In this document: in pieces, positions 21,229 through 34,162 of the stretch
Layout of the letters: each line of letters opens with the position of its first letter
Numbering within the stretch: the stretch's first letter is position 1
Assembly: GCA_025531455.1 (NCBI GenBank)
Contig: JAMYHL010000002.1
Coordinates: 496,001-560,000, forward strand
Direction: 5' to 3'
DNA: 64,000 bases
From: Apiotrichum sp. Y4204
Lineage: Eukaryota; Basidiomycota; Tremellomycetes; Trichosporonales; Trichosporonaceae
Position numbers and translations under genes: made by a program
Notes under the pieces: generated by a model
Database searches by the model: none
Told to the model about the DNA's origin: nothing
Seen by the model: the letters and a program-made list of their open reading frames with translations, nothing else

Positions 21229-23185
21229 ATGAGGCTCGACGCAACAGACCTGCGATACATCACAGCGGACGAGTTCCGCGTCCTGACGGCGGTGAGTGAG
21301 CGAAGCGCATCCCAAGCCTTTAAGCTGCCCCCAGAGTCCCACTAACAACAGGCGGAGATGGGCTCGAAGAACCACGAGCTGGTCCCGACGACGCTGATCG
21401 CCGAGCTCTCAGGCATCCGGGGCGGGCAGGTGAACAAGCTGTGCGGCAACCTCGCGAAGCGCAACCTCATTGCGCGCATCCAGCACGCAAAGTACGACGG
21501 GTACCGGCTGACATATGGCGGGCTGGACTATCTCGCGCTCCGGACGTTTGTGAAGCGCAAGCCGCCGTCGTGTGCGTCTGTCGGCAAGAAGATTGGCGTC
21601 GGGAAAGAGAGCGATATCTATGTTGTCAAGGACCAGGAGGGGGAGAAGCGCATCTTGAAGCTGCACCGGTGAGTTGTGAGGTGGAGAGCCGAGCCAAGAG
21701 TCGAGCTATTATGGCTCGCTCTCGTTCGAGTCTCCTGTCTCTGCTCCCAGCCCTCGCCTGTTCTTCGCTAACGTCAGTCTCGGTCGTATCTCTTTCCGCG
21801 CAATCAAGTCGAAGCGCGACTATCTCGGGCAGCGCGCCTCCGCGTCGTGGATGTACATGTCGCGCCTGTCAGCGCAAAAGGAATTCACGTACATGAAGAT
21901 TCTGTACGACCACGGCTTTCCTGTCCCGACGCCGATCGACTCGGCGCGCCACGCAATCGTCATGTCGCTCGTGGACGGCGACCCCCTGCGCGCAGTCATG
22001 GACGTGCCCGATGTCGGGGGGCTGTATGGCGAGCTCATGGAGCTGATCATGCGCTTTGCCCGCGCGGGACTCATCCACGGCGACTTTAACGAGTTTAATA
22101 TCATGATCAAGCGCAAGACGTACGAGCCCGTGGTGATTGATTTCCCGCAGATGGTGTCCACGCGCCACGAGAACGCGGAATAGTGAGTCCCCAGAGAACC
22201 GGCGTCTCCTCCCTGTGTACCTCTATTCTCTTCCTCGGCTCACACGCAGCCTTTTCAACCGCGACGTTAACTGCGTGCGGCGGTTCTTCCGCAAACGCTT
22301 CCGCTTTGAGGGCGAGTCGTGGCCTGTGTGGAGCGACGTGCTGGAGATGGAGCGCGAGTACGGGACGGAGATTGTCGCCAAGGCGGAGGAGGAGAGTGAT
22401 GAGGAGAGTGATGAGGAGAGTGATGAGGAGAGCGGGGAGGAGAGCGAGGAGGAGGAAGAGGAGAAAGAGAAGGGAGAGGAAAAGGGAGAAGAGGATGCCA
22501 AGGCCGAGAATAACGAGACGGCGGGCCCTGAGCCCCGCGTGCGACTCGACCTCCTCGTCGAGGCAAGCGGCTTTGGGCGCAAGATGCAGCGCGAGCTCGA
22601 GAACGTGAGTGGACACATAGACACACTGAGTAGTGCTGACGACAGTACATGACGCAGGTGGCGGATCTGCCTGCATCTGACCGGGAAGAGGGGAGCGAGG
22701 AGGAGGACGAGAGTGAAGAAGAGTTCAATGAGGAGGAGGATGAGGAGGAAGAGGGAGAGGAGGGAGGGGAGGAGAAAGCCTCCACTTCTCCAGAGGACGC
22801 GGCGGCTGCACTCGAACAGCTCCGCCTACACCGCGCGCTGGGCAACGACGGCGCGCCGGGCGAGGAGCTGCCCCCGCCATCTGACGAGGAGGCGTATCTC
22901 TCCGACAGCAGCAGCTCCTCGGGCGTCTCTGACACTGGCACCGATTACACGCAGTACGTGCGGCCTGCGCGGGCTCCGCGCGTGCGCCCGTCCACTGCGG
23001 CTGTGAGCAAGCTTGGGGGCATTGACGAGCTCAAGACGATCGTCTCGGCCGACCTGGAGCGGACGCGGCGCGGAGACGCGCGGCACCATGCCCGCAAGAC
23101 GGGGGCGGGCAAGGCCAAGGGCTCAAAGTGGAAGAGCAGCGCGCAGTACCTTACCGGCAAGAAGGGGAGCAGCGGGTGGGACTAG
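21229..23185 (+). CDS. RIO2: RIO2 atypical protein kinase/ATPase
   Basis: Rio2 acts in late cytoplasmic maturation of the 40S ribosomal subunit. Five exons (21229-21291, 21352-21668, 21778-22182, 22250-22604, 22646-23185) give 559 aa. The N-terminal winged helix (residues ~1-90) is followed by the kinase fold: P-loop KKIGVGKESDIYVVKD, ATP-binding Lys in KRILKLHR, catalytic loop LIHGDFNEFNIM and metal-binding Asp in VVIDFPQMVS. The C-terminal third is dominated by Asp/Glu/Ser repeats (15-nt units at 22387-22436) and ends in basic GKAKGSKWKSS. Exon 5 could also begin at 22658 after the second of two AGs 12 nt apart, dropping YMTQ. Confidence 0.94.
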
Positions 23186-23398
23186 ACTCGAGATGGCGCG
23201 ACTAGATGGCGGATATATGCAGTGACATGGACAACTATGGGCTGTACGTGAGGCATGACGCGTGGATCGTGGAGGTCATGAACTGGAGAACAATAAGGGC
23301 AGGCAGCAAGTCGGGGGCACACGACGTAGTCAAGCAGGGTGTCCGTGTATGACCCCGCATGGAAAGGCGTCGCGAGGATGGTATCGCGGTAAATACAA

Positions 23399-25722
23399 CT
23401 AAAGGTTATTTCTCTTGTCATGCGAGAGTTTGACGCTCGACGCAGAGGGGGGCTGCCAGAACTCCCCAATGCCGTTCGGGTAGCGGTTCAGCGTCTGGGA
23501 CGGGCCGGGCGGATGGCCGGGACGGCCGGACCCAATGACGCCGACGCCGAGGTTGGGCGGCAGGGGTTTGGGCGCGAACACGCCGTTGAGCGGCGAGGGC
23601 ATGAACGTGGCCGCATGCTGGTGTCCGTGGGCGTATCCCGCCATATGACCGTGCTGGCCGTACTGGCTGTACTGGCCGTACTGACCATGGTGGCCGGGCT
23701 GGCCCAGGTGGCTAAACGCCGCATGGCCCGGCGCTTGGGGATGCCACTGGTCCGAGAAGCCCATGTGCGGGCCGGGCGGGAGTGTGATATTCAAGCGGTT
23801 GTTGCCCGCGGGGCCGTACTCGGGGGGGAACTCGCGGCCCCTATGAGGTGAAGTTGCGGGAGTGCGGCCGGGATTGCGGAAGCGAGGGATCGAGGAGCTG
23901 CGGCGGTGTGCATGCCTTGTGCGAGTGGGCGGGGCGTCCTGGCCGCCAGTGGAGTTGTTCTTGAAATGACCTGCAGCCTCTGTGTCCTTTGACGGGCTCG
24001 GGATGGCAGAGGCAGGCCTCGGCGGCAGGCCGGTCGCTGAAGCTGCCACTCCCTCCGTGGGCTTCTTCTGCTCGCTGTCCCCACACGCACAGAGAAGCCA
24101 GTTATGCACGAGCGCATGGCGAAGGAGACGCTCTGCGTTAATGGCGCTGAGGTGCGCGAGCGCGCGCGCCATCTGCGTGGGGTTGATGACATGGCCCATC
24201 CAGATAGTCCGTACTTGCTGGCGTAAGTTTGACAACCGCTGCCTCATCACTCACATAGGATCCACCGTCGTCGGTCATCTGCTTGAGGTGCCACATTGCG
24301 CCCTGCGTCTGCAGGCCGTACGCGACACGAGTCTCGCGCGCGCGCTTCTCGCATTTGGCGGGGTTGGCAGCGAGGGCAGCGGCGTGGAGGCGCGCATACA
24401 TTGCGAGGGAGAAGCGCATGCCCGCGAGCAGGCGCACATTCGCCTGCGCGTACCGTGCACACAACCCGCCGGCCTCGACAAACAGCCACGGGAACCAGCA
24501 CTCTGTGAGCGTGTCTGGGATCAGCTTTTGTAGTGAACTGAGCAGCTTCCGGACACACCCTGTGTGTAGCTGCAGACCAGGTTGTGCGCCTTCAAGAGCG
24601 GCAAGAGGGTGTAGCCCTGGAGGACCTGGGGCTTGGGGTTGGGGTTCGTGAGTGTACCCGGTGGGCGGGCGACGACATCGATCGAGGCGGAGCGGAGGCC
24701 GACGCAGAACCCGGGACCGTACGGCGTCGCCGAACACTCCGTCAATGCAAGGACGCTGGTGGAGGGCAGGTTCGGGACGCCGAGGATGGTCTTGACGCCG
24801 TGCTCGGGATCCGACACCCTGCTCATCAGCTCTAGTCCATCACTCCATCATTCCATCATTCCCACTCACAGAGACACCACTGCAGGCCACGAGATAAACG
24901 ACGCCAGAAAACGCGACACGAGCTGCCCATACGTCTCGTCGCTGTCGTACCGCGCGTCGGCGGTGAACAGGTCGTACAGCAGACAATGCGCGTTTGCGAG
25001 GGCTATCGCCGTGCCGACATCGTTTCCGGGCGCGTACCGCTCCGGGTTGGCTATAAGCGCGCGTGTCGGAGAATCTGGCCGGCCCTGGTCGTCAGTATAA
25101 ATGCTCCGCTGCCGGAATGTGGAATGTGGAATGTGGAATGTGGAGGCTGAGGCGTTGCGGACGCGTCTGGTGGCAATGCCCAGGCACGCTCACGACACCC
25201 GTACACACTCTTCGCGACTTCGCAACTTACACGGGAGAGTACCTGCGCCGCAGCCGCAATCTTCCCGCCGTCAGCGGTGTCCTCGAGGGAGAGGGAGAAG
25301 GAGACGCCGTAGCCCATCAGCGTGGCGAGGTGCCTCTGCGCGCGGGGGAGGACCGCGGCAGGCGACGCGGCCGGGAGCCATGGCGCAACGGGCTCAAGGT
25401 GGGTGTACAGGATACGTTCGCTGGACGAGGAGGAGGAGCCCGAGCCGCAGTCGGGAGGCGGGAGGGGTTGGCTCTGACTTTGGCTCTGGTTCTGGCTCGT
25501 GCCCGTGCTCGCGTCCGGCGGTTTGGCCTGCTCGGCGACCGCGGTGACCTCGGCGAGTTCGAAGCCCAGGCCGGGAGGGTACGGGATGCCGGGGGACGCG
25601 GGGGTGGGGAGGTGCGGCGTGCCGTCGCTTGAAGCGTCCTCGGTGGGGAGGAGGGCGGGCACCACGCCGTTCTCGCTGCCCGTGTCGAACTCATCAGAGG
25701 GGGGGACGTCGAGGGCTGACAT
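23399..25722 (-). CDS. Unknown protein with His/Gly/Gln-rich C terminus
   Basis: Five exons (25722-25231, 25084-24870, 24818-24559, 24514-24255, 24217-23399) give 681 aa. The N terminus is acidic and Pro/Ser/Gln rich. The central part (~residues 120-450) looks globular and mainly helical, with stretches such as GTAIALANAHCLLYDLF, GYTLLPLLKAHNLVCSY and ARYAQANVRLLAGMRFSLA. The last ~150 residues are disordered with HGQYGQY-type repeats. All four junctions keep the frame and use normal GT-AG signals, which supports the model. I do not recognise the family; the helical core could be tetratricopeptide-like or a fungal regulator middle domain, but no signature proves it. Convergent with RIO2, 213 bp apart. 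Confidence 0.7.
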
Positions 25723-26614
25723 GGTAGTGGGCGCCTGGGAAGGAGGGAGGTGAGTGAGGGGAATGGTGTAGATACAAGACTGGTGTGCTGATGAGAGTGC
25801 AGTTTATCTGTTTACGAGGGCGGATGTCGAGTCGAGATACTACACACTCGTCGAGGAACCTTTGCTGCACTACCCCACCTTGTGCGAGTCGGCCACTACT
25901 ACTGTGTACGAGTGCACTGGCCAAACATGTTGTCAATCACTGGTCTTGCATTCTGCATCTGTGCATCCTGTACACGGTCAGAAGATCAGTCATCGTACAT
26001 TACAGATACAAAGACGCGCGCCCTTGTTCGGCCCGCCACTCGCTCGAGAACTCAAGCTTGAGCCCAAGATTGTTGACTGTTTCCTACGCGTGCCGGACGG
26101 CCGGAGGTTTCATGTGAGACACAACGTCACAAAGTCACTCGCGCGCTCACTTCTCGCGCATCTGGCGCATCTGGCGCATCTGGCGCGTGCTTGGCGCAAA
26201 GTGTGGCACGAGCAAGCCACCCACCCTCTTTGCGCACCGTGAGCATATCAGGCGTATCAGTGTCCGATGTGTCATACATACTCAACTATGGGTGTACTGT
26301 ACTGCAATCTGCAGATCTGAGCAACAGCAACAGAGATACGTGGCGGAAGGGAGATGGGGTAGGATTGGATGCGAGATAGGAGAGGCAAGTGTATCCATGG
26401 GCGGGGTTCTCTTTTAAAGGTGACGTGGTGAGGGGAGGAGTGGATAGGGGATAACTAACGGTTGCCGCTCACGCACCGGCTCTCGTGTATGCAAATGCGC
26501 AAAGCCGGTCGCAAGAGACACCGCTCAGCGGCGTATAAACTGTATATTGTCCTTGGGGAGAGAGAGAGAGAGAGAGGAGAGAGAGAATGAGAGAAATTAA
26601 AGAGTCCTTGTCAT
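25723..26614. other. Intergenic region, mostly promoter of the unknown gene
   Basis: No gene is seen. It contains a short tandem CATCTGGCG repeat near 26158-26188 and a GA tract near 26560-26585. Confidence 0.4.
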
Positions 26615-29136
26615 CTACCGGCTGGAAAACTGGGTGGTCGAGTAGCCTTGTTCGGGGTAGTCCTGGTACGGAGCGGGCGAGTTGCCGCCGCGGGCGTAGT
26701 CGCCCATCTGGTAGTTGTCCGGCTGGAGGTCCGCGGTCGCCATCGTGTTGATCGAGTCGCCAGCCGACGAGAACGGCCGCTGGGGGCGACCCAACGGGAC
26801 GCCCTGTTCGTTGTACGCAGCGTTGGTGTCCCACGCGCCGTGGTCCGCACCCGCGTCGCCGCCCGCCGCACCGACATACCACCCCTTCTCGTCTCCCGCG
26901 CGCTTTCCGTTCCTGCGCTTGATGCAGCAGAAAGCGATCTGGCGACCGTGTTGGCTTAAAGTACTAGAGTGCAAATGTCGCTACTCACGATGGCAGCAAG
27001 AAGGGCTGCGACGCCGACACCGACTCCAATTCCGATGCCGAGCTTGGCACCCGAAGTGAGCACCGAGGATCCACCGGTCGAGGCAGCATCCTTGTCCGTG
27101 CTCGACGAGGGCGTTCCGGTCGACGACGAGGAGCTGGTTTGAAGAGAGGTCATGGACGCCGAGGTCGAAGTCTTCGGAGGCTCGATGAAGACGTGAGCCT
27201 GCTTGATGATGTCGGCACCCTTCTCGGCGATACCGTAAGTGGTCGCCATCAAGTGAGCGGCAATGTTCATGGGCATGATAGAAGCGTCAATGACACGGAC
27301 GTTGCTGGTGCCGTAAACGAGGAGGTTAGTGTCGACAACACCACCGTCCGCCTCGGGAAGCATCGAGTTGGTGCCGCACGGGTGGAACTCGGTGCCGCAG
27401 TAGTTCCTAAAGTTCTCGAGGAGATTGGCCTCGGTCAAGCCAGCCGAGGTCTCGGCAGCGATGGTGGGCTTGAAGGCATTAGTTCCACCAACCTTGCGAG
27501 CAAACATGAGACCGCCGCTGACAATGGCAGCGTCAATGTCGACGTTGAGGTATCCGGGGTCGATAGTAGGCTTGTCAAAGGCGCTGGCCGAGTTGATAAA
27601 CAGGGTGCCGCGAGAGAAGGGCTTCTGGAGTGCAACCTGGATACCAATGTCCGAGCCACCACCCATCATGGTCAGAATGATCTCGAGCTGACCGGCGTCC
27701 GTTCCAAGGAGCTCCTTCTGAATGGCGAGCTGCTTGGGGAGACCCTGGGCGACCGACGAAGGAAGGTTGTAGGCGCTGGCGATGGACTTGGAGATGGCGT
27801 CAACGTCAACGGCGTTGACGGCAGTCATGACACCCGAGGACTGCTTGGAGATGTCGGCAATCGACACGTAGCCGACGGCCTCGTTGACATAGGTCCACTT
27901 GCCAGTAGCGCTGTTGCGGTACTGCTCAAGGGCGGCGGCACGCTCAGTCTGGTTATCCTTGAACTGGCCCCAAGTGTCAGTGCCGGGGACGGTGTTGAAC
28001 GAAATGGTGCCCGAGACGTGGTCCTGGAGGTTGTAACCAACGGGGAGGTCCTTGAGGACGGGGATGTTGAGAGGCTGAAGAACCTCCTTGGGACCAATAC
28101 CAGAGAGCTGAAGGATCTGAGGGGAACCGACAGTGCCACCAGAGAGAATGACCTCCTTGTTAGCGGTGATGTCGTACACCGTAGCCCCAGCGCCGCTGGA
28201 GAAGCTGATGCCGTTGGCGACCTGGTTGCCGTTCGAGTCGGTGCCGTTAAAGTTAATCTTGGTGACCTGCTGACCAGTGAGGATCATGAGGTTGGGGCGC
28301 GGAGGAAGAGGGTCGATGTAGCCGGTCTTCGAGTCGGAGCGGGTCTGGTTGGCAACGTTGATGATCGAGGGGCAGATCATGACACCGTTGACATCGCCGC
28401 TCGACAGGTCCTTGGCGGTGAGGTTGAGCTCCTGCCAGGCAGGGATCCAGTTGGCGCAAGCCGGGTAGATCCACTGCGAGTGACCAGTACGGATGGGACC
28501 AGAGTTACCATGGACAGACTGGTCGACAACCATGTGGAACTCGTCGATCATGGCCTGCGGGGGCTTGGTGAAGTTCTCAGCCTTGTTGATGTACTTCTCA
28601 ACCTCGGCCCAGTTCCAGGTCTGGTTGGCGCCGGGGTTGAGGTCTGCCCACGCGTCGTAGTCGTGGGTCGAACCACGACCCCAGAACATGCCGTTCGTGG
28701 CACCGGAACCACCAAGCACCTTTCCACGAGGCCACATCTTGGTCTTGCCACCGGCGTTGCGTTGTTCCGTAGTCACGTAGGACCAGTCCTGAGGGAGACC
28801 CTTCATGGACAAGCCGTCAATGTAGGAGAAACCCGGGATGTTGATATTGTCGGCGACCTCGCTGCCGTCGGTACCAGCCTCGACGACGAGGACCGTCGTG
28901 TTGGACCACTCGGAGAGACGAGCGGCCACAGCAAGACCGGCAACACCACCACCGGCAATGACAAAGTCCCAGCTGCGAGCCGTGGCCTTTGTAACATCGT
29001 TGGTGATCTCGCGGCGGAGAAGCTGACGGTGGAAGTTGCGCGGGTTGCCGGCATCGTGCGGGGTGACGACGATGGCATCGGCGGAGGGGAGGAACGCTGG
29101 CACAGCCAGCGCGAGGGCGCCAAGGACGGCGCGCAT
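26615..29136 (-). CDS. GMC oxidoreductase with C-terminal membrane anchor
   Basis: Glucose-methanol-choline family flavoenzymes oxidise alcohols or sugars with FAD. Two exons (29136-26989, 26938-26615) give 823 aa. A signal peptide (MRAVLGALALAVPAFLPSADA) precedes the FAD dinucleotide fold (FVIAGGGVAGLAVAARL ... VVEAG), the GMC signature around GKVLGGSGATNGM, the second signature SGGTVGSPQILQLSGIG and the catalytic pair region (EFHPCGTNSM, then NIAAHLMATTYGIAEKGADII). Past the usual family end there is a ~45-residue Ser/Thr linker, a Gly/Val/Ala membrane span continued across the intron into IAFCCIKRR, and a ~95-residue cytoplasmic-type tail. Most family members are secreted and lack such an anchor. 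The substrate cannot be deduced; aryl-alcohol or glucose oxidase types are possible. Confidence 0.9.
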
Positions 29137-29727
29137 GATGGGAAGAGGATGTGTGGTGGGGTCGAGGGGATGGAGAATGGAGAGGAGAGAGAAAACAAGG
29201 GAGAGGGGGTTTCTAGTAGTTCTAGGACGCGCGAGGGACGGCGGGCTCTCTGCGGGACGGCGTCAGTCGTTTTGCAATCAGAATGGGGAGACAGGAGAGG
29301 GATACAGGATACAGGAGGACCACACTCTGGGTGGTTGGGAATTTCTGGGGATTTTTTTTTCTTTTTCTTATCCTCTTTGATGATGGTTGCAAAGGCATAC
29401 GAGGAGAGGAATTTAATGTTCCCCCTTTTTCTGCATTGTAGGGTCCCGCGCGGCGTGGCACCATAAACACCCCGGGAACTCCCTGGGCAATGCAATATGC
29501 AACAAGAAAACGAAAGAGAGACAGGAGTATGTACTCGTGTGTATACTCACAGTAACTGGAAACCAGACGAGGACTCGACGCGATCAGATCGGCAGTGGCA
29601 CTTCGCACTGGCAGTGGCAGTGGGAGTGATGGGAGCGATGTTGATGGTGAAGAGCAGCAATGATGGATGGGCGGAATGCGTAACAAAAGTCGCCCAGAAC
29701 GCAATATAACCAGAGGAAATGAAATCG

Positions 29728-29752
29728 CAGGATCACAGGATCACAGGATCAC
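29728..29752. repeat. CAGGATCA tandem repeat
   Basis: Three consecutive 8-bp units occur just upstream of the GMC oxidoreductase leader. A related GGATA/GGATC-type array lies at 59700-59745. Confidence 0.8.
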
Positions 29753-32700
29753 AAAGAGCGCGGAAGGGAGGGGTCACTGCAGTCGCTGCCGCGAGTCAGC
29801 CATCACCAATGTACGATGTCATCAAAAAGCCCTTGGTCACATCAGGCAGCCAAGGCGCAGGACAGGTTCTCGGCACAACGTCAGAGGCCACATCCGACAA
29901 GGTTGCTTCCAAGGCCCCAACCCTGCCGGTACGGATCTCTCGTTTCTCTATGCGCCAGCAAGCCGAGGTACGCGGGGGTGGGTGGGTCCATCGACCCCTC
30001 CACCGACCTTGGTTACGCACACTGCGCACACTGCTGCTGCGGATTGCAGAATGCAGTGTGGCGCCTGACGCCGGACGGAGCAGCCTCTGAACAACTCCAG
30101 TGATGCTAACGTGCCGAGGTTCAGATGCAAAACCAAGCTGGTACATGTACAGCAGACGCTGCGCAGCGCTCGCGTGTCGCAGCACCACACTGCACACTGT
30201 CTGTACACATTACACCGTGCCGCGGCGCGCTTAGCCTCTAGCGCCTGCACCACCCGGCCACCACCCGGGTACCATCCCTCAATCGTCCTCCAATCTCCGA
30301 ATTTCGTGCCATGCGCGCCGTGCTATTTCTACATGGCACGTTCCTCACCACCACAACTTATAACCTAGGACTCGGAACTTACCTTGTCGCTTGCCGAAAT
30401 GGTGATTGTTCACTAGCGGGGAGCGGCGATCGTCGACGAAGAAGCAACGAGCGCGATGAATGAGAATAGGATGGAGGGGGGAGTCGAGGGCGGGGAATGA
30501 GGGTAGGCGGGGTTGAAGAGGGTGCTGAAGAGCAGAAACGGTGTATCGGGGGGTTGTCTGACTGGGGTCGGGGTGGGGGATGAGCTGGGGAATATTGCAT
30601 GTGTCCTGTTATGAGGAGGGGACGAGCTCGGGCACGAGCGCAGTGAAACGGTGGACTGCCGATGCTGGTGAGTGCTCATGCACACTGTCTGCTATGCATT
30701 CGGGCAGAGGGAGGAGGCTTTGAGAGGGATAAGAGCCATGGTGGCAGTGGTGGGTGTGGCTTGGCCTTGGCGCCAGACGACCCAGGAGAAACGCGCGACG
30801 CCAAATGATGCAAGGTCGCTGTGCGCAGGGCAAGCCATGCAAAGGCCAAGAAACGAAGAGGATGGGCTGCTCATCGCAAAAGGGGCAAAAGGGACCGCGA
30901 CGTGTTCTTGGCTCTATTGTTCTCCTCTGGCATTGTGCTGAGGGTTTACTGGCAGTTGCTCAAAGAAGGGGGCTTGACTGGTCCTGTAGGGCTTGAGGGT
31001 TCTTGGGTCCTTGGGTCTTGGTATACCTTGGGAAACACCCCTCGAATGTCACCCACCCCCCCTTCAGTACGGGTTGTCCCGGAACAGCAAGGCGATGCTC
31101 CAAGCGTGCAAGCTTCATCCTGCAACCCTGCTACAACCCTGCCTCAAGCCCTGGAATACAGGGCCACGACACCGGTGATGATGTCGCTGTCGCCGCCGGG
31201 AACCACTGCGCAGATATGCAGTAGTGTATGCACTGCGGCATTCCAAGTGACTCCAAGACGAGCATCAGCAGCACCGATCCATCTGGTGCAACTGAAGCTG
31301 ATGGGTACAGGTGGCATTGGGAACGGCAGGATTCAGCGCGCAGGCACTCGGCGTGCCTCGAGTTAAAGCCAGCTACGGCAGGCCAGCAAGAAGAAGCTAA
31401 CTTTTGACATTCTGCATTTTTCTCCGTTTTCCTTGCCTGATGCAATGCGCAATTCCGAACCCGAAATCGATAGCAAGCAATTGTTTTTCGTCCGGCAAAA
31501 TAACCTAGGAGACCCAGGAGACCCAGGAGAGGCAAAGAGGGTTTCACTGCCGCGCGGAAAATGGCAGGGGTACTAGGTGGGACGCGTCGCCTCTTTCCGA
31601 GTCGCGTCGGCTGCATGCCAGACATGTGCGGATGGGCGGATTGTGGCCTTGTGGCATTGTGGCCTTGTCGGCGCCGCGGCTGAGGGACCCGACTAGGTCA
31701 TTGTCAGTCGAGGTGGCAGGTAATGGCTGGTCCGCTCCCACTCTTCCTTGTGCTGTTCACGTGTATCGCCATCCCTCTCGCCCGATCCTGTCCCTGCACG
31801 GCGGTACGCTATTCCCCCGACTTTGCATCATTGTCTCCTGCGCATTCTGTGACGCACACCAGCGAGGGTCAGAGGGGATGTGAACTGGAGGGAGATGGAG
31901 TGTACAGCAGTCGTACCGCTTCGCCGTTTGGTGTTTGGAGTAGCAGTGGCGGTGACACCTTGGCGGTGACCTTTCTTGCCCCTACTGCCCGCGCCTAGTC
32001 TTTGGGATGCAGGGGGACATTTACGGCACATCCGAGCGGCTGACGGCAGGAATGCGTTGCGGCGCCCGGCTGTCCTGCATGCTCCCTTCCCCCTGGCGAG
32101 TGGCTGACGAGAATGGTCGATATGGTTCAGTTCCACTTGAAGCTGGGCGTTGCGCGCACGGTCTTGAGCGTGGAGTGAGAAACCCTTTGCATGCATGGTC
32201 TTTTACGCCTCTGTTTGGCTCGGCTCATTACATTCCATGGCCCTGGGAAACCAGCTCTGCCGGTTTGCAGAGAGAGACCATTCTCGATCGGGCTACGGGT
32301 GACTCTCCACTCCTGGTGGCACAAGAACCACCGCAACGATCGCTGTGGCATGGCCGTATAAGAGGCGGTGGCGGGTTACAGATTGCAGAGCGAGTATAGA
32401 GGAACGGAACACGAGCGCGGGCGGAAAAGAGGCGGGCATTGCTGTTGAACGTTGAACCATGTAGATGCACCACCGGCACGGGGGACATGGGACATTCGCA
32501 ACGCATCTCGAGCCGCTGGGAATACGACTGAGACTGCGAACTCGCAAAGCCAACACAAAAAGCTCAGTGCTCATCTGAGACAGCGATGGCGTCGGACTGC
32601 GCGTGCGCGCCGGCCTGTGCGTGACACACAAAAATATCAGCTCGTCATGCTGCATATATTTGGCTGCATACACGCCCCGCGCGCCCCAGCGAGCATACGA

Positions 32701-33416
32701 CAAGAAGCGCGTCACAAGATCACAAGGCCACAATTCCAATGCGTCATGCGGCATGCCACCTGATTCCCAGAACGCACGCACACGAAATAGTGCACCGCCA
32801 ACAGGATACCGAAAACGAACCATCTCGGAAGCCCGGAAAAGAACACTTACACTTACAAATACACAAGAGCCCGCCTGGTCGCCGCACGTGCTATTCTCGG
32901 CCCGGGTATGCACACACTCGCACGCATGCAGCGGTGCACATGACGACGGTGGCGAGCTCGCCGAGCGCGCCGAGCTGGCCGAGCGCGCACTGAAGCACTG
33001 AGCATTGAGAACTTGAAGCACAGTCGGTCGGACTACGGGTGGCCTCGGAGTCGCCCTTCGGCCGAGATCAGTCCGAGTGGTGAGTGGCAACATGCCGGAA
33101 TCGGAGACATTCGTAGGAACAGAACGCTTCAACGCTTCATCGATTAAACGCTACACGTACACGGCTCGTTGCGGACAAACCAGCGGCCAGCGCCCGGTAT
33201 CCGCTATCCGCCCTACCCGCGCTCGGCTCCCGACGGGATGCACGGAGAAGGGAGTAAGTAGGTTAGAGTACGCAGAGCTGCACAGAGTACGGAGCACGCA
33301 GAGCAGAGGCAGAGGTGTAGGCGTTCGCTGGACCAGCACAGGAACAAGGGTGTGTTTGAGGGACTCGAGGACTGGTGGGTTACGCTTTCCCCAGCTGTAT
33401 CATGCGCTCTTATCTT

Positions 33417-33417
<1 letters not shown>

Positions 33418-33452
<35 letters not shown>
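33418..33452. repeat. 35-nt poly-T homopolymer
   Basis: Thirty-five T residues are followed by CCCCC. On the minus strand this is a poly-A run. It could be the tail of a retroposed transcript, a simple repeat, or have an inaccurate length. Confidence 0.9.
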
Positions 33453-33663
33453 CCCCCTACAGCGGAGAAGCATCAAAGTGAGCTGGAACTATCTGCAGCC
33501 TGCTACTCGCCACTCGGCCACTCGCCTCGCCACTGCCAAGTCCCACCCCAGCCTGGCCAAGCCGCCAAGACCGCCTCTGTGAGCCAAGCGGAATGATGCT
33601 TGTTAACTGCAAATTGTGGGCGTTTCCTGATGATCGAGCTGATCACGGACGGGGTGCAGAGGA

Positions 33664-33720
33664 CTTGTTGCAGAGGGCAGAGGGCAGAGGACAGGGGGCA
33701 GAAGACAGAGGGCAGGACAG
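33664..33720. repeat. Degenerate AGAGGGC-type tandem repeat
   Basis: About seven imperfect 7-8 bp purine-rich units (AGAGGGC, AGAGGAC, AGGGGGC) lie in the gene-poor region. Confidence 0.6.
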
Positions 33721-34162
33721 GTGGTGAGGAGAAGTGTAAGGACCGGAGACCGGGGTGGACAAGAATGGCTGGTGGCATGTCCCATGTCCCTCACGACCGC
33801 CAACTCTATGGCTCTGACCTCAAAAACTACGCCGCAGCGGGAATGACAGTGGACGCGCAACCTCGAGCTCCTGACCTGATGGTCCGAACACACTTGTTCC
33901 CCCAACTCTCTCAGGTTCTGAACTCTGTCTGCTGCGTGTCCGGACTCGGACCTGGCGATCCTCATAAACTCTGGGTGGCGTAACGATCGGGCAGGCTCGC
34001 GGAAACGAGAGTCCTTCAAAGCCCCGAAATCCTGCTGGCCATTTCTGCATCATTCACATTGGTGATGGACCTCAATCGTGCACCAGCGCACCAGCTGTCC
34101 TGTAACAGCTCAACAGCTCAACAATCGTCATGATGAATGGCTGGCTGTCTAGCGATTGGGGA

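Noticed and set aside
27139..29466. A 775-codon open frame on the plus strand.
   Set aside because: It lies exactly antisense to the GMC oxidoreductase and has no recognisable motif; GC-biased third positions in real genes commonly keep an antisense frame open.
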